A stretch of DNA of 64,000 nucleotides, from contig JAINUG010000329.1 in assembly GCA_029706075.1 (NCBI GenBank), positions 577,501 to 641,500 on the forward strand, written 5' to 3'. Source of the stretch: Aldrovandia affinis. Lineage: Eukaryota > Chordata > Actinopteri > Notacanthiformes > Halosauridae. The notes under the pieces were generated by a model, which worked only from the letters and a program-made list of their open reading frames with translations, was not told the origin of the DNA and did not search any database. Positions 1 through 11,808 of the stretch are shown piece after piece. Within the stretch, counting starts at the first letter, position 1; each line of letters opens with the position of its first letter. Made by a program: the position numbers and the translations under genes.

Positions 1-13
1 TGCTCTGGTAATG

Positions 14-50
<37 letters not shown>

Positions 51-94
51 CTGCTCTGTAATGAGTGTGTGTGTGAGTGTGTGTAACTGCTCTG

Positions 95-132
<38 letters not shown>

Positions 133-190
133 CTGCTCTGGCAATGAGTGTGTGTGTGTGTGTGTGTGTGTGTGTAACTGCTCTGGTAAT

Positions 191-260
<70 letters not shown>

Positions 261-271
261 CTGCTCTGATA

Positions 272-305
<34 letters not shown>

Positions 306-548
306 CTGCTCTGATAATGTGTGTGTGTGTGTGTGCTCTGTAACTGCTCTGGTAATGTGTGTGTGTGTGTGTGTGTGTGTAACTGCTCTGATAATGTGTG
401 TGTGTGTGTGTGTGTGTCAGTGTGTGTAACTGCTCTGATAATGTGTGTGTGTGTAACTGCTCTGGTAATGTGTCTGGTAATGAGTGTGTGTGTGTGAGTG
501 TGTGTAACTGCTCTGGTAATGAGTGTGTGTGTGTAACTACTCTGTAAT

Positions 549-614
<66 letters not shown>

Positions 615-819
615 CTGCTCTGGTAATGAGTGTGTGTGTGTGTGTGTAACTGCTCTGGTAATGAGTGTGTGTGTGTGAGTGTGTGTGTAATGAGTGTGTG
701 TGTGTGTGTGTGTAACTGCTCTGTGTGTGTAACTGCTCTGGTAATTAGTGTGTGTGTGTGTGAGTGTGTGTAACTGCTCTGGTAATGAGTGTGTGTGTGT
801 GAGTGTAACTGCTCTGGTA

Positions 820-899
<80 letters not shown>

Positions 900-1147
900 C
901 TACTCTGGTAATAATGTGTGTGTGTGTGTGTGTGTGTAACTGCTCTGGTAATGAGTGTGTGTAACTGCTCTGGTAATGAGTGTGTGTGTGTGTGAGTGTG
1001 TAACTGCTCTGGTAATGAGTGTGTGTGTGTGTGTAACTGCTCTGTAATGAGTGTGTGTGTGTGAGTGTGTGTAACTGCTCTGGTAATGTGTGTGTGTGTA
1101 ACTGCTCTTAGTGTGTATGTGAGTGTAACTGCTCTCTGGTAATAATG

Positions 1148-1178
<31 letters not shown>

Positions 1179-1218
1179 CTGCTCTGGTAATGAGTGTGTG
1201 TGTAACTGCTCTGGTAAT

Positions 1219-1254
<36 letters not shown>

Positions 1255-1343
1255 CTGCTCTGGTAATGAGTGTGTGTGTGTGAGTGTAACTGCTCTGGTA
1301 ATGACTGTGTGTGTGTGTGTGTGTGTGTGTAACTGCTCTGGTA

Positions 1344-1375
<32 letters not shown>

Positions 1376-1630
1376 CTGCTCTGGTAATGAGTGTGTGTGT
1401 AACTGCTCTGGTAATGAGTGTGTGTGTGTGAGTGTGTGTAACTGCTCTGATAATGAGTGTGTGTGTGTGAGTGTAACTACTCTGGTAATGAGTGTGTGTG
1501 TGTGAGTGTGTGTAACTGCTCTGGTAATGAGTGTGTGTGTAACTGCTCTGGTAATTAGTGTGTGTGTGTGAGTGTGTGTAACTGCTCTGGTAATGAGTGT
1601 GTGTGTGTGAGTGTAACTGCTCTGGTAATG

Positions 1631-1689
<59 letters not shown>

Positions 1690-1736
1690 CTGCTCTGGTA
1701 ATGAGTGTGTGTGTGTGTGTGTAACTGCTCTGGTAA

Positions 1737-1767
<31 letters not shown>

Positions 1768-1949
1768 AACTGCTCTGGCAATGAGTGTGTGTGTGTGAGT
1801 GTAACTGCTCTGGTAATGAGTGTGTGCGTGTTTGTGTAACTGCTCTGGTAATGTGTGTGTGTGTGTGTAACTGCTCTGGTAATGACTGTGTGTGTGTGTG
1901 TGTAACTGCTCTGGTAATGAGTGTGTGTGTGTGTAACTGCTCTGGTAAT

Positions 1950-2029
<80 letters not shown>

Positions 2030-2049
2030 GTGTGTAACTGCTCTGATAA

Positions 2050-2081
<32 letters not shown>

Positions 2082-2092
2082 ACTGCTCTGAT

Positions 2093-2151
<59 letters not shown>

Positions 2152-2165
2152 CTGCTCTGATAATG
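1..2165. repeat. Compound GT minisatellite
   Basis: About 50 copies of a short core, typically TAACTGCTCTGGTAATGAG, alternate with (GT)n tracts of very variable length. Core variants include CTCTGATAATG, CTCTGTAATG and CTCTGGCAATG. The GATAATG variant clusters near both ends (about 255-445 and 2035-2165), while GGTAATG dominates the middle. Every open frame here is low-complexity Cys-Val or Thr-His repeat and is not a gene. The array starts before the window. Confidence 0.95.
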
Positions 2166-3060
2166 AGTGGGTATGTTGGAGCTGAAGTGTGAACGTAGCA
2201 CCTTGCACCTGCCCCGTCTTCCTTCTTTCTGGACTCAAATAAGTGATGGTGCTGTATGCTGCTGTTTCCTCTGTACCCACAACTCAGTAAATACAACAAT
2301 TCAAAGATTAAAATACTTATCAGCTTGGAAGGAAAAGTTGCAGAAAGCAGAAGCCAATTTGATACGTCTCCTCTTCCAAGATTTTTCTACTGAGGTGATC
2401 CTTCCCCCATGTCCTGTCCACGTCTGTTTTAGTCTGTTTTAGTCATTCTGCCTGCAAATTTTTTACAATCACAAAATAAATAAGTAAATAAATAAATTAT
2501 TATTTTCCTCCCTTTAAAAAATCAGGTGAAAGCGTGAGAAGTTGAGGTTTGTAGTCTCTGGACAGGACGGTGGTGTGAGGCATCTGAGAGAGAGGCAGGT
2601 CTGTCACAATCTGTCTATAGGGGTCCTGAGGAAGAGGGCAAGCTGCTTGATTGGAAGGGGCGCATACGCATGCTGATTACACAAACAGAGGGGGGGTCAC
2701 GGACCCCACTGATGGACTTTTTTTCTCGCCAGGCTGACATTTCTCCACTTTTGGTGCAGGAAGCGAGACTCGTAGGGTTCGTAGGGTGCAGACCATGTGA
2801 AACTCATACTCACTACATGCACGGTCACGCCAGTGTCTCTCCTCTTCCTCACCATATTTGGTCAACTGTAGTTAAATAGTCCCCCTAGCTGTCAGTGGCT
2901 GTCTGTGGCAGTGTTCGCTGAGCCTGAATCCATCTCCCCACCTATTGATTGCTCATCGTGCAGAGCGAGTGTGCACACCTTGTCTTGCTGCCATTTGTCA
3001 GGCTATTTATAGCCCCACCAAATAAAGTGCTCCCTCATGTTTATGCTTATATTTTGGTTT
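2166..3060. other. No recognised feature
   Basis: Single-copy-looking sequence right of the minisatellite. Short open frames on both strands show no recognisable domain, and I see no terminal repeats or tRNA-like boxes. Confidence 0.5.
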
Positions 3061-3150
3061 CCTTTATCCCCTCCCCTCTCTCTCTCTCTCCCCCTCCTGC
3101 TCTCTCACTGTCTCTCTGTCTCTCCCCCCCTCTCTTCCTCCTTAAGGACA
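3061..3150. repeat. CT-rich polypyrimidine tract
   Basis: Imperfect (CT)n/(CCCT)n run. The open frames across it are low-complexity Ser/Leu/Pro. Confidence 0.85.
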
Positions 3151-3489
3151 AAGCTTGAGTGCACTGCATATGGTCGATCCTCCTGCTGCTTGACACTGAA
3201 ACACTGCGGAGTAGAGGGAGAGAGAAACTGCCTGTACAGGTCTGGTGGGCACTGAACACATATCCCTGTATTGCTTATTCATTATAATTGATTGTAATTG
3301 ATTGATATAGACTATAATACATTATTGTAACCTGGGTTCCTCATCACTGAAAAGTGAAAAGAACCATGAATAACAATTAAATCAGTTTAGCCCCCCTACT
3401 GGTACAAGAAAGATGTTTAAAATGTAAAATGCTGATCTGACCTGGAGCTTCTCTGATACTGGTGATAATGCTGACTGCCCCTGCTGTTC

Positions 3490-3562
3490 TGATGATGTTA
3501 TGATGATGAGGGTGATGATGATGATGACGATGATGATGCTGCCTGCCTGCCTGCCTGCCTCA
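3490..3562. repeat. (GAT)n then (GCCT)n microsatellites
   Basis: An imperfect GATGAT run is followed directly by about five GCCT units. Confidence 0.85.
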
Positions 3563-3879
3563 CTACTGCAAAATACAGGGATTATCCTCATACATATTAA
3601 AAGCCTGGCATAATATAATTTAAGACAATCCTACCATCTTCATTCAATAACAAATTAATGCTTTTTTCATCAAATTAGTACCTTGATGAAACATTAGAAA
3701 CAAATAAAGAGATAAATTGGCAGTTCATTAAAGATATAGCTAATGCAAATGTTATTCAACATAACAGTACATTATGGTACACTTGGTAATACTAGCCTCA
3801 CAAATAAATTATTTACCTTTAAATTTCAACTCATAGAGAAACAATACAGGTAGCGAAATAATTTCCGTTCAATCGTTTT

Positions 3880-4642
3880 TTCTCAATCGTTTAAACACGT
3901 TTTCTGAAACTATAGCTCAATTTCTCAAAACTCTAAACACAAAACTGAAAAGAGTTAAGCATTTTGGCAAAACTCCACAAATCTCATGCAAAATGAAACA
4001 CTGCACTCAAAACCATGTTCTCTCTTCTCAAAACTGATTCTTTCCACCAAAACGATACACACAGCTATCATATGAATATCTCTTACAGAGCATCAATTAA
4101 ACACTGGTGTAATAAATTTAAAACACAACCATCAAAATACTGTTTATATATGTTTTGGCTTCATGAGGCCATGTTACATATTCAATTGTATAAAATTGTT
4201 TCCTTTTTCTCCTTTAATGTTTAGGTTTTTTTTTCTTCTCAAAATAGGTAGCAATTTTATGGTACAGTATAAAGACTTTTGCCATATTGTAATACAATAC
4301 TGTGAATATATCATAGAAGTATTGCATTGACACAATCATTGTATCAGAATAGGATACAATGCACATTTGTCTATCCAATGAGCTCCAATTGGGCTAAACT
4401 CACAACCCTGCTTCCCAGAGTCATACTGTAAACTTATAGTTCAATATTGTTAGAGTTCTGAGAATACACAAATGTTACCTATTTTGGCAAAACTCTGTGA
4501 AATCAGTGCACAAATACAAAAAGGTAACAAAGCAAATATTTATTTGTCACTGTAAAATACAGTAAAATGTTCATAGACCCACAAAAAAAAAAAAAAAAAA
4601 AATAAATACAGTAAAATGCGGTGAAACAGGTCTACATGAAAA
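3880..4642. other. AT-rich flank of the first DD35E transposase
   Basis: The stretch carries recurring CAAAACT motifs (for example CTCAAAACTCTAAACACAAAA near 3928) and a similar TTGGCAAAACTC at about 3963 and 4482. This suggests it is the 3' non-coding part of the element encoding the transposase at 4643-5580, or a related MITE. I could not define terminal inverted repeats. A poly(A) run lies at about 4582-4602. Confidence 0.35.
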
Positions 4643-5580
4643 TCAGTCATCCCGCCTCCGATCCTGATCAGGCCAGAGGACCTCATCTACATCGCATGCG
4701 ATGTTCTCCCTGGACAAGCAGCGGGGGAAAAAGTGCCTGGCGTGGTGGATCCACCCCTGGCATGCGTCTGCGTGGATGTCGTCACACGCCTCCTCCATTG
4801 CCTGGAGTAGGGCCACACGCTCCTGGGGTTTGCGGTCATATACCTTCCACCGCCATGCTGAAAAGAATTATTCGATTGGATTTAGAAATGGTGAATATGG
4901 TGAGAGGTAGAGAACTGAAAAATGTGGGTTGTTAGCGAACCAGTTGTAGACCAGAGCAGCCCGGTGGAAACTTACATTATCCCAAATGACAATGTAGTTG
5001 GGCTGCTCTGGTCCCTCTTCCTGTGGGGGGATGAAGATATTGTTGAGTGTATCAAGGAAGGTTAGCAGACGGGCAGTGTTGTAGGGACCAAATTGGGCAT
5101 GGTGATGGATGACCCCACGGTGACGAATGGCTGCGCACATGGTCACATTTCCCCCACACAGGCCAGGGACATCGACGATGGCATGGTTGCCAATGATGTT
5201 CCTCCCCCGCCGCCTGGTCCTGGTCAGGTTGAACCCTGCCTCGTCAATGAATATGTATTCAGGTGGAGCAGCACTGGCATCAAGTTCAAGCACTCTCTGA
5301 AAAAGAGAAAATGACCATTTCAGACTACATACAGGAACACTGAGGTGCATAGTGACATGTCTATACAGAGTACTGAAAGAATGTGGTCAGTTGTACTGCT
5401 GTACTCACTAGCACATATTGGTAACGTAGCTCCTTCACTCTGTCAGCGTTGCGCTCAAACGGTACGCGATATACCCGTTTCATTCGAAGCTGATGTTTCT
5501 TCAGGACACAATTTGCACAGGTCAATGTTTGGGAAGAGGACATTGTCTTGTATGACTCTGTCTTTGCGTAATTTCCCTCA
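4643..5580 (-). pseudogene. IS630/Tc1-like DD35E transposase, copy 1
   Basis: A DDE-superfamily transposase, whose family cuts and pastes its own element in the nucleus. Exon 1 (about 5409-5580) holds the end of the DNA-binding part, including YRVPFERNADRVKELR. Exon 2 runs from 5296 down to 4643. A 112-bp GT-AG intron (5297-5408, phase 0) separates them, with GTGAGT donor and CTTTTTCAG acceptor. Catalytic motifs are IFIDEAGFN, VIWDN and LNPIE; I count 35 residues between the second D and the E. Damage: a TAA stop (4868-4870) directly follows the catalytic Glu, while the reading frame goes on as FFSAWRWKVYDR to a stop at 4643. Exon 1 also has a frameshift near 5530. It is inactive as it stands. 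A related, better copy is at 42606-43627. Confidence 0.85.
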
Positions 5581-5611
5581 GTGTAATGACATTACAGTAT
5601 TAGCCAACACC

Positions 5612-5614
5612 AAA

Positions 5615-5649
<35 letters not shown>

Positions 5650-5652
5650 ATA
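5612..5652. repeat. (AAAT)n microsatellite
   Basis: About ten AAAT units lie just upstream (minus-strand sense) of the transposase remnant. Target-primed tails or slippage could both explain it. Confidence 0.9.
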
Positions 5653-5930
5653 GTGACTGAGTAGAGTGCTTCCTGTGTGTGTGGGAAAGAGAGAGAGAGG
5701 GCACACTGACATAGTGTCTGTCCCTCTCTCGCTCTGTGTGATTGTGAAGAGAGAGAGGGCTCACACGGAAGAGTCGGGAGTCTCTCTCTCTCTGTGCTTG
5801 TGGAAGAGAACTCGTACTAAAGCAGTGTAGTGTCTCTGGGTGATAGCCCGAGAACTCTCACTGGAAGAGTGGCAAGGGTCTCTGTGTGTGTGTTGAAAGA
5901 GAACTTGGACTGAAAAGTTTGTGTACATGG
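5653..5930. repeat. Degenerate ~45-65 bp tandem repeat
   Basis: About five loosely related units share the order GTCTCTNTGTGTG, a gap, GAAGAGAGAAC or GAAGAGTG. Units start near 5653, 5716, 5779, 5829 and 5877. Divergence is high, so the array is old. Confidence 0.5.
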
Positions 5931-6224
5931 GTTTGGGAAGAATTTAAAAAGTCACCGAATATGTGTCTACCTGGTGAGGTTATAGTGGAAATCCGGACTG
6001 AAGAGGCGTGGTGTCCTGTTGGATGTGGATGTTGAAACCACTAGACCACGTGGGAGGCCACGTATCAGAACACTTATGTCATGAAATAGAGGCATTTGGG
6101 AAATAACTGGAGGTTGAGATCAATGTTGGTATCTAAGCAACTGAGATGATTTTGATAACCTATTTAATAACCTGAAATCTGGAGACTTTGTTTTTGCGAA
6201 ATCAGAAGTTCCCTTTACCCACCT

Positions 6225-6310
6225 GCAGTGGCGGAACTAGAGTTTTATATATGGGGTGGCCAGGGGGTGGCCAAGGCTACTTCAGGGGGTCCATAGACCA
6301 TGACAGAACA
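6225..6310 (+). mobile_element. Terminal fragment of a hAT-type element
   Basis: The sequence begins CAGTGGCGGAACTAG and runs into GGGGTGGCCAGGGGGTGGCC, which resembles ends of hAT-superfamily elements common in fish. No matching opposite end or 8-bp target duplication was found, so it is a fragment or a coincidental resemblance. Confidence 0.4.
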
Positions 6311-7379
6311 TTAGTGTGTAACCCTAACCTGGCATCTAAGGAGCATGAATGAATCCTATGATTCCTGATTAGAGGTAGAAGTGATAATTAACTTAACCCG
6401 GAGTTCTTCAATGTGGCAGATAGTGTAGTCCACTAGGGTTACTTCACTAGAATGCTTTAACATACTATGAATAACCAGTGTCTCCACCTGGGAACTGCAG
6501 CTCAACTTCTTTCTTTCTTTCTTGCACGCACACGCACACACACACACACAGCACTGTACTCACATACTGGAGAGACTTGGGTCACTCTGTTTTCATGAAT
6601 ATACTGTATAATCTGGGTCTGTGTATTTTCAGAAAATAAAGCTCAAGCACCAAGGAGATAAGATAGCATTCGTGTGTGACATAATTAGCATAGTTCATTT
6701 ATGGAAGTACATTTACAAAAAAACACAACTTGTGCAGACCTCTCCGATCCACTCAATTCAAACAATATGTTTTTTTCTGTCTGACTGAAAACACAAGATA
6801 TGCCTGCACAAAATATAGTACCTCACAACTAAAGACATTTGTTCTTTTTTCTTTAAATCGTTGGTTTCATCTACAATTACACTAAGATTGGCAAATAATT
6901 ACCCTTGTTGTGAGAGTCATCAGACTGGGCATGTGACTGACTGCCTGGTAGATGCTCTGACCTGGTGGTGGTAGACTGGGTCCTTGTGAAGTCTGACCAC
7001 ACTGACTAGCCTCAGGTAGGGAGCTGCTCTGGGGTCTGGTGGTGATGCAAGGGCTGGGGTCTGTTTGCACCTGATCTGCCTGTTTGTTCTTCTTTAAAAA
7101 TAAGTCTGATATCTTTTCATTTTCTTTTCATGATTGTTTTAATTGACCCTAAAAAAAAAGACAGTCTAAGCATCTAATTACCCACATTTTGGAACAAATT
7201 TCAATCTTAATTACAAATCCCCATTATCATAACTGTAATTTAAAATCAACTACCAGCCTAAGTTACTAGTTAGATCATGGCTAGCCCTTCTCTGCAGTAG
7301 GTAGCTATAATTTCTTACACCTTTAAGATAGCAAACAGGCTATCTGCAAATTGTGGTCATCTTTTGAGTAATGTTAACA
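6311..7379. other. No recognised feature
   Basis: AT-rich sequence with a short CA run (about 6527-6551). Upstream exons of the pseudogene that starts at 7380 could lie here, but I see none I can support. Confidence 0.45.
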
Positions 7380-8941
7380 GGTTGATAATAACAATTGTTC
7401 TGCCCACCTGTTCACTGATCAGTCCCTTGAGCAGGAGATAAAGGGGTTGAAGAGTCCTGGCAGGATGGTTGGTTTGGACCGACTCGTTACCACCACCCCT
7501 CATCTTGCTCGAATAGTAAAGCAGTACCTCAACAGCTTACCTCAAGTCTCCAAGTCTTCTTCCTGAAGTGAACACTACCAGCTTTCTGGAAACTGCTCTG
7601 AAGCTGCGTCACTCTATTGAAATACATTGCGAAAGTAATCAATTCGTATTGAAGTTTCCATTGAAAAGCCTGGTTTCATCAGCTCTAGTACCACAAGATG
7701 CAAATCACAATATCCTACACATTGCTGAGGAGGGTCAGGAGCAGTTTGAACAGTTCATTCATGAAAGATTGCTGCTCACATCCACAGGTTCAGTTTGGGA
7801 CCCAATGAAGAAGTTCAAATTGAAGACCTTCTCGAACTGCATGGAGAAAACAGATTTGTGTGGGTGCAAAGGTTATCAAACTGCGTGAAGAGCGTGACTT
7901 GTTTGACAGATTTCTCATCATCCAGGGAAGTCGTCCTGAGCTGGCACCAAAACTAGAGGAGACAATAGGAGAGTATGAGATGTCAGTCGTGCCGCATTCC
8001 CTTTGTGCTGTTGATGACTCTCTCTATATCCCAATGGACAAAGCTAGTCTGATGCATGCTGACAAGGCTCAATTGTCTCAATCTGTCTCTGCTCTTGAAA
8101 GAGCATCTGAGCAGTGCTTCATCTCCATCCCATGTTCTTATTGTTGACACAATAGCTGTGCTGCAGGGCATGAAGAAAACACAGACTATAGGCAAGCTTT
8201 CTGATCTTGATCAAGCACATTGAGATGATGATGGTTGGCTACGATGAGGGCAAAGTGGTATTTGACCGTTATTTGGAACAGTCTTTGAAGAACAAGGCAT
8301 TCCAGAAAAGAGCAGTAACATCCACTGAATTTTAAATTCAAACAGAAATGAAGCTCACCATGTCTCTCAAATAAATTCTATCTTCCTCAAAGACCAAAGG
8401 TAGACTGAAAACTATTTTCACCCAGGGTTTGCTTGATTACTTTGCCAATAACAGGGCCTTCAAGCTGGTTGTTGTGTACAGCAATAAGATAAAGGGCTAC
8501 GACTTTGAAGGAGAACATTTACATGAAGAGGCCGATATGCTTATTCCTAAATCCTCTCATCTGTAGCTAAGAACACTTGGCGGGAGATGTGTTTGGTCAC
8601 CAGACACTGATGTTCTCACACTTCTTATTGACCTGGTCTCTCATGGTCAACTTGGAACTCTAACTCACCCCAAGTTCTTGACCAGTAAGGGCACAAAATA
8701 CAGAGAAATTGATGTGATAGAGTGAGTGCAAGTAATTGGACATCACAGATGCTAAGGACTCATTGCACTCCACAATTTCACTGGTGCTGACTGGGGTGGG
8801 AAATGTGTGGGTATTTCCAAGAAGACCTGGGTTGGTGCCTACAGCAATCAACTGCTTCAGGGTATTTAGTGAAGGTTCTATTCCGAGTGTCCTAGTCAAT
8901 GGCGAATTGCCACCACAGGTCAAGGGTTTGGAGCAGTTCAT
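7380..8941 (+). pseudogene. Unclassified CXC-type repeat gene, 5' part
   Basis: A decayed coding region that reads in several frames. In order: DNNNCSAHLFTDQSLEQEIK (about 7383-7442), LVTTTPHLARIVKQYLNS (about 7480), then ALKLRHSIEIHCESNQFVLK (about 7598), SVWDPMKKFKLKTFSNCMEK (about 7796), IKLREERDLFDRFLIIQGSR (about 7876), VLIVDTIAVLQGMKKT (about 8134), TQGLLDYFANN (about 8421), FKLVVVYSNKIKGYDFE (about 8459), TKYREIDVIE (about 8699) and GELPPQVKGLEQFI (about 8901). Frameshifts and stops break it at least six times. Its left edge has a TTAACAG that could be a splice acceptor. I recognise it as a multi-copy fish repeat-family gene without a secure named function. It continues at 11809 after a nested insertion. 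Confidence 0.65.
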
Positions 8942-9102
8942 TGTAGTCCTGTAGCTCAGTTGGTAGAGCATGGCACTGGCAATGCCAAGGTTGTGGTGGG
9001 TTTGATCCCATGGGACTGCATGTCTGTCTTTCGGACGGGGTGGTAAAAATGGAGGTCCTGACTCTCTGTGGTCAAATTCCCAATCAAGACAATATATACA
9101 TA
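8942..9102 (+). mobile_element. tRNA-headed SINE, left part
   Basis: RNA polymerase III promoter boxes are visible: A-box-like TAGCTCAGTTGGTAG (about 8951) and B-box-like GGGTTTGATCCC (about 8998). Then comes GTCTTTCGGACGGGGTGGTA, typical of a family of fish SINEs. The SINE is interrupted at 9102 by a Tc1 element and resumes at 11590. It sits inside the CXC-type pseudogene; a short duplication (GTTCAT / ATTCAT) brackets it. Confidence 0.8.
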
Positions 9103-9264
9103 CACTACCAGTCAAAAGTTTTAGAACACCTCAATTTTTCCAGTTTTTATTGAAATGTATGCAGTTTACTGTTTCAATGTACTCTGAAATTAAAGCATAG
9201 AACAAATAAACAATTGGAGATAAAAAAAAAAATCATGGAATCATTTTGTTTAACAAAATGTAAT

Positions 9265-10060
9265 CTAAATTTGTGACTCATCAAAGTAGCCACCTTTTGC
9301 AGATATAACAGCCGAACACACTCGTGGCATTCTTTCTACAATGGAAATCAAATATTGTTCGGAAAGTTCTTCCCAACACTGTTGCAGAAGTTCCCACAAA
9401 TATGTTGCACTTGTAGGTTGCTTTAATTTCACCCTTCTGTCGAGTTCATCCCAAACCAGCTCGATGGGGTTTAAGTCTGGAGACTGTGCTGGCCATTCCA
9501 TGATTTGAAGCCTACCGTCTTGTTCTTTTCTTCTAAGGTAGTTCTGACATAGCCTGGAGGTATGTTTTGGGTCATTATCTGACTGTAGGATGAACCCCTG
9601 ACCAACTAGGCATAGACCAGAGTGTATTGCATAGTGCTGCAAAATGCTGTGGTAGCCCTTTTGGTTCAGGGTGCCAGTCAGTCTGTGCAAGTTGCCGACT
9701 CTGGATCCAGCAAAAGAGCCCCAGACCATCACGCTTCCTCCTCCATGTTTGACAGTTGGTGTCACAGACTGAGGAACCATCCTTTCGTCTACTCAACGAC
9801 GTGCAAAAACCCTGCATGATGAACCGAAGATTTCAAATTTTGATTAATCGGTCCATAAGACCTTTTTTCAATCTTCAGTAGTCCACTGGCAGTGCTTCAT
9901 GGTCCAGGCAAGCCTCTTTTTCTTTGTAATTTCTCGAAAGGAAAGACCTACACTTTTAAGGGTTATAATGGTCTGTCCTTTGTTAATTGCCTTTTTCTCG
10001 CCATTATGATAGCAATATACTACTTCCTGCAGTGCAATATTGTCCAAATAATGTGGACAA
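9265..10060 (-). pseudogene. Tc1-family transposase, DD38E by count
   Basis: A cut-and-paste transposase. A single frame runs through the region but has three in-frame stops (near 9868, 9843 and 9798). Visible parts: an N-terminal GQTIITLKSVGLSFREIT, then WTMKHCQWTTED, KKVLWTD, KFEIFG, KHGGGSVMVWGSFAGS, QSDNDPKHTS and QSPDLNPIELVWDELDRR. I count 38 residues between the Asp of DND and the Glu of NPIE. The N-terminal piece joins the catalytic part directly, so most of the helix-turn-helix linker region has been deleted. The 5' side was cut by the L2 at 10062. Confidence 0.85.
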
Positions 10061-10061
10061 C

Positions 10062-11243
10062 TCCCTTGGCTCTGTAATCTCTGCCCACGGCTTATCTTAC
10101 CATTGTTATGCTGATGACACTCAACTCTTTCTCTCCTTCTTCCCATCAGACACTCAGGTCTCTACCCGCATCTCTGCTTGCCTGAGGGACATTCAGAGCT
10201 GGATGGACAGTCACCACCTAAAGCTCAACCCAGGTAAAACAGAACTAATCTTCATTCCTGCCCTAAACTCTCCCCACCTTGATTTCTCCATTTCTCTAGG
10301 TGACACCCTGGTGACATCATCACCCTGCGTGAAGAATCTCGGTGTGGTGATGGACAACAGGCTGTCCCTATCAATGAACATTGCAGCGGTAAGCCGGGCG
10401 TGCAGATTCTTCCTGTATAACATCAGGAGGATCCGTCCCTTCCTTACCACGTACTCTACCCAGCTCCTGGTCCAAGCAATGGTACTGTCCTCCTTGGACT
10501 ACTGCAACTCGCTCCTGGCTTGCCTTCCCACATCTGCCATCAGACCCCTGCAACTCATCCAGAACGCTGTAGCCCGTCTGGTCTACAACCTTCCTAGACA
10601 CTCCCATGTCACCCCCCTGCTCACTACCCTCCACTGGCTGCCTGTTATAGCTCGCATCAAATTCAAGACATTGGTCCTAGCATACCAGGCAGTCAAGGGA
10701 TCAGCCCCAACATACCTCCTCAAGATCTTCAAACCCTACACACCTGCCAGACCACTCCGTTCTGCTACCTCAGGACACCTAGCACCTCCCCCCCTCCGCA
10801 CCTGCGCTTCCCGATCAGGTCTCCTGTCGGTTCTGGCTCCACGATGGTGGAATGACCTTCCTGTGGAAGTCAGAACAGCTGAGACCCTGGCCACCTTCAA
10901 GCGATGACTGAAGACTCACCTCTTCAGGGTGCACCTCTCCCCGTAGTCCGGTTTTTGTTAACTTAGGGACATAGTTGCTTAGTTTCACACGTCTACTTGT
11001 TTATGTATTGTATTAGGCTTAGGCATTATTTTTTGCATTGATTGCCTTATTGCTACCTTTGAATTGTAGCTACAGATTTACCTACAGGGTCCTAGTTTAA
11101 CTATGTGGTTGCTCCTAGCACCCTGGAACTGTACTTCCCACTAGGGTGGCTTTCAGCTAAACTGTTCTTGACTACGGTTAACACTTTGTTGTACGTCGCT
11201 CTGGATAAGAGCGTCTGCCAAATGCCTGTAATGTAATGTAATG
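10062..11243 (+). mobile_element. L2-clade LINE, 5'-truncated
   Basis: Carries the C-terminal half of an L2 reverse transcriptase in one open frame (to 10907): [15 protein letters not shown] (YADD catalytic box), HHLKLNPGKTELIF, CVKNLGVVMDN, SLDYCNSLLACLP, LHWLPVIARIKFK and RWWNDLPVEVRTAETLATFK. A 3' region ends in GTCGCTCTGGATAAGAGCG and (TGTAA)n-like units, the usual L2 tail in fish. It inserted into the Tc1 element, whose coding strand is opposite. Confidence 0.9.
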
Positions 11244-11286
11244 TCTATTCCAACACTGCTTTTATACAGACAGAGGGTTTGTAAGT

Positions 11287-11330
11287 AATCAATCAATCTT
11301 TATTTTTGTATAGCGCCATTTATAAATAGG
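11287..11330 (-). mobile_element. 3'-tail fragment of a SINE/LINE
   Basis: The reverse complement reads GGCGCTATACAAAAATAAAG followed by a short (ATTG)n-like tail. This resembles 3' ends shared by fish LINEs and SINEs. It lies within the 5' part of the Tc1 element. Confidence 0.45.
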
Positions 11331-11591
11331 TTGTCACACAGTAATCAACAGTCTGTCTTTGCTGCAGAACAGCTGTAAGTTGTTAACCCATTACTTGTTC
11401 CCTGAAAAGAGCCTTTTTTTATAACTCAGAAATGTACATAATTTTTCAGTTTTTGATAACCTAAACTTTTTTTTAACTGATAGCAGTTTAACGCTTACCT
11501 TTGTACCATTTCAGGTTATGCACTGGGCTTGAACTGCTTAAGTAAGAACTGGAAAAATGGCCGTGTTCTAAAACTTTTGACTGGTAGCATA

Positions 11592-11808
11592 GATGGAATT
11601 AATTAATTCCCTCCCTCCTTGCCTCTCCAATGTGTATCTGATGTGTAGTAAGCTTGTACTGGTGCACAGTGGCTGCTGCCGTGTTCACCCAGGTGGGTGC
11701 TGCACATTGGTGGTGGTTGAGGTGAGTTGCCCCTATTGTTGTAAAGTGCTTTGAGTTCCTTGGGTAAAAAAAGCACTATATAAATCGAATGTTCATTCAT
11801 TCATTCAT
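11592..11808 (+). mobile_element. tRNA-headed SINE, right part
   Basis: Continuation of the SINE begun at 8942: a GGTGGGTGCTGCACATTGG block, then TGTAAAGTGCTTTGAG, AGCACTATATAAAT and a (TTCA)n tail. The tail merges with the TTCAT target sequence of the pseudogene. Confidence 0.75.

Larger units (their letters stand above)
9103..11589 (-). mobile_element. Tc1-like transposon (DD38E type)
   Basis: The terminal inverted repeats are CTACCAGTCAAAAGTTTTAG at the left and its complement at the right. The element is flanked by TA on both sides (9101-9102 and 11590-11591), the expected Tc1/mariner target duplication. It encodes a broken transposase on the minus strand and is interrupted by an L2 LINE (10062-11243). 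A short related element with the same ends lies at 43965-44145. Confidence 0.9.

Noticed and set aside
1-2165. CRISPR-like pattern of a short conserved core with variable spacers
   Set aside because: The spacers are all (GT)n, not unique sequence, and the surrounding repeats are eukaryotic.
900-2280. Long minus-strand open frames (433 and 241 codons) across the minisatellite
   Set aside because: They translate only to Thr-His and QSSYTHTH repeats imposed by the GT array. No non-repeat domain is present.
4643-5580. Bacterial contamination carrying an IS630 element
   Set aside because: The gene has a spliceosomal intron at a position shared with a second copy and lies among fish repeats.
6035-6062. 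A SINE head like the one at 52051 (TTGAAACCACTAGACCACG)
   Set aside because: Only a short match to the first bases, with no B box or body.
8946-9020. A functional tRNA gene
   Set aside because: The A- and B-box-like parts are there, but the cloverleaf is imperfect, there is no terminator, and the sequence continues into a SINE body.
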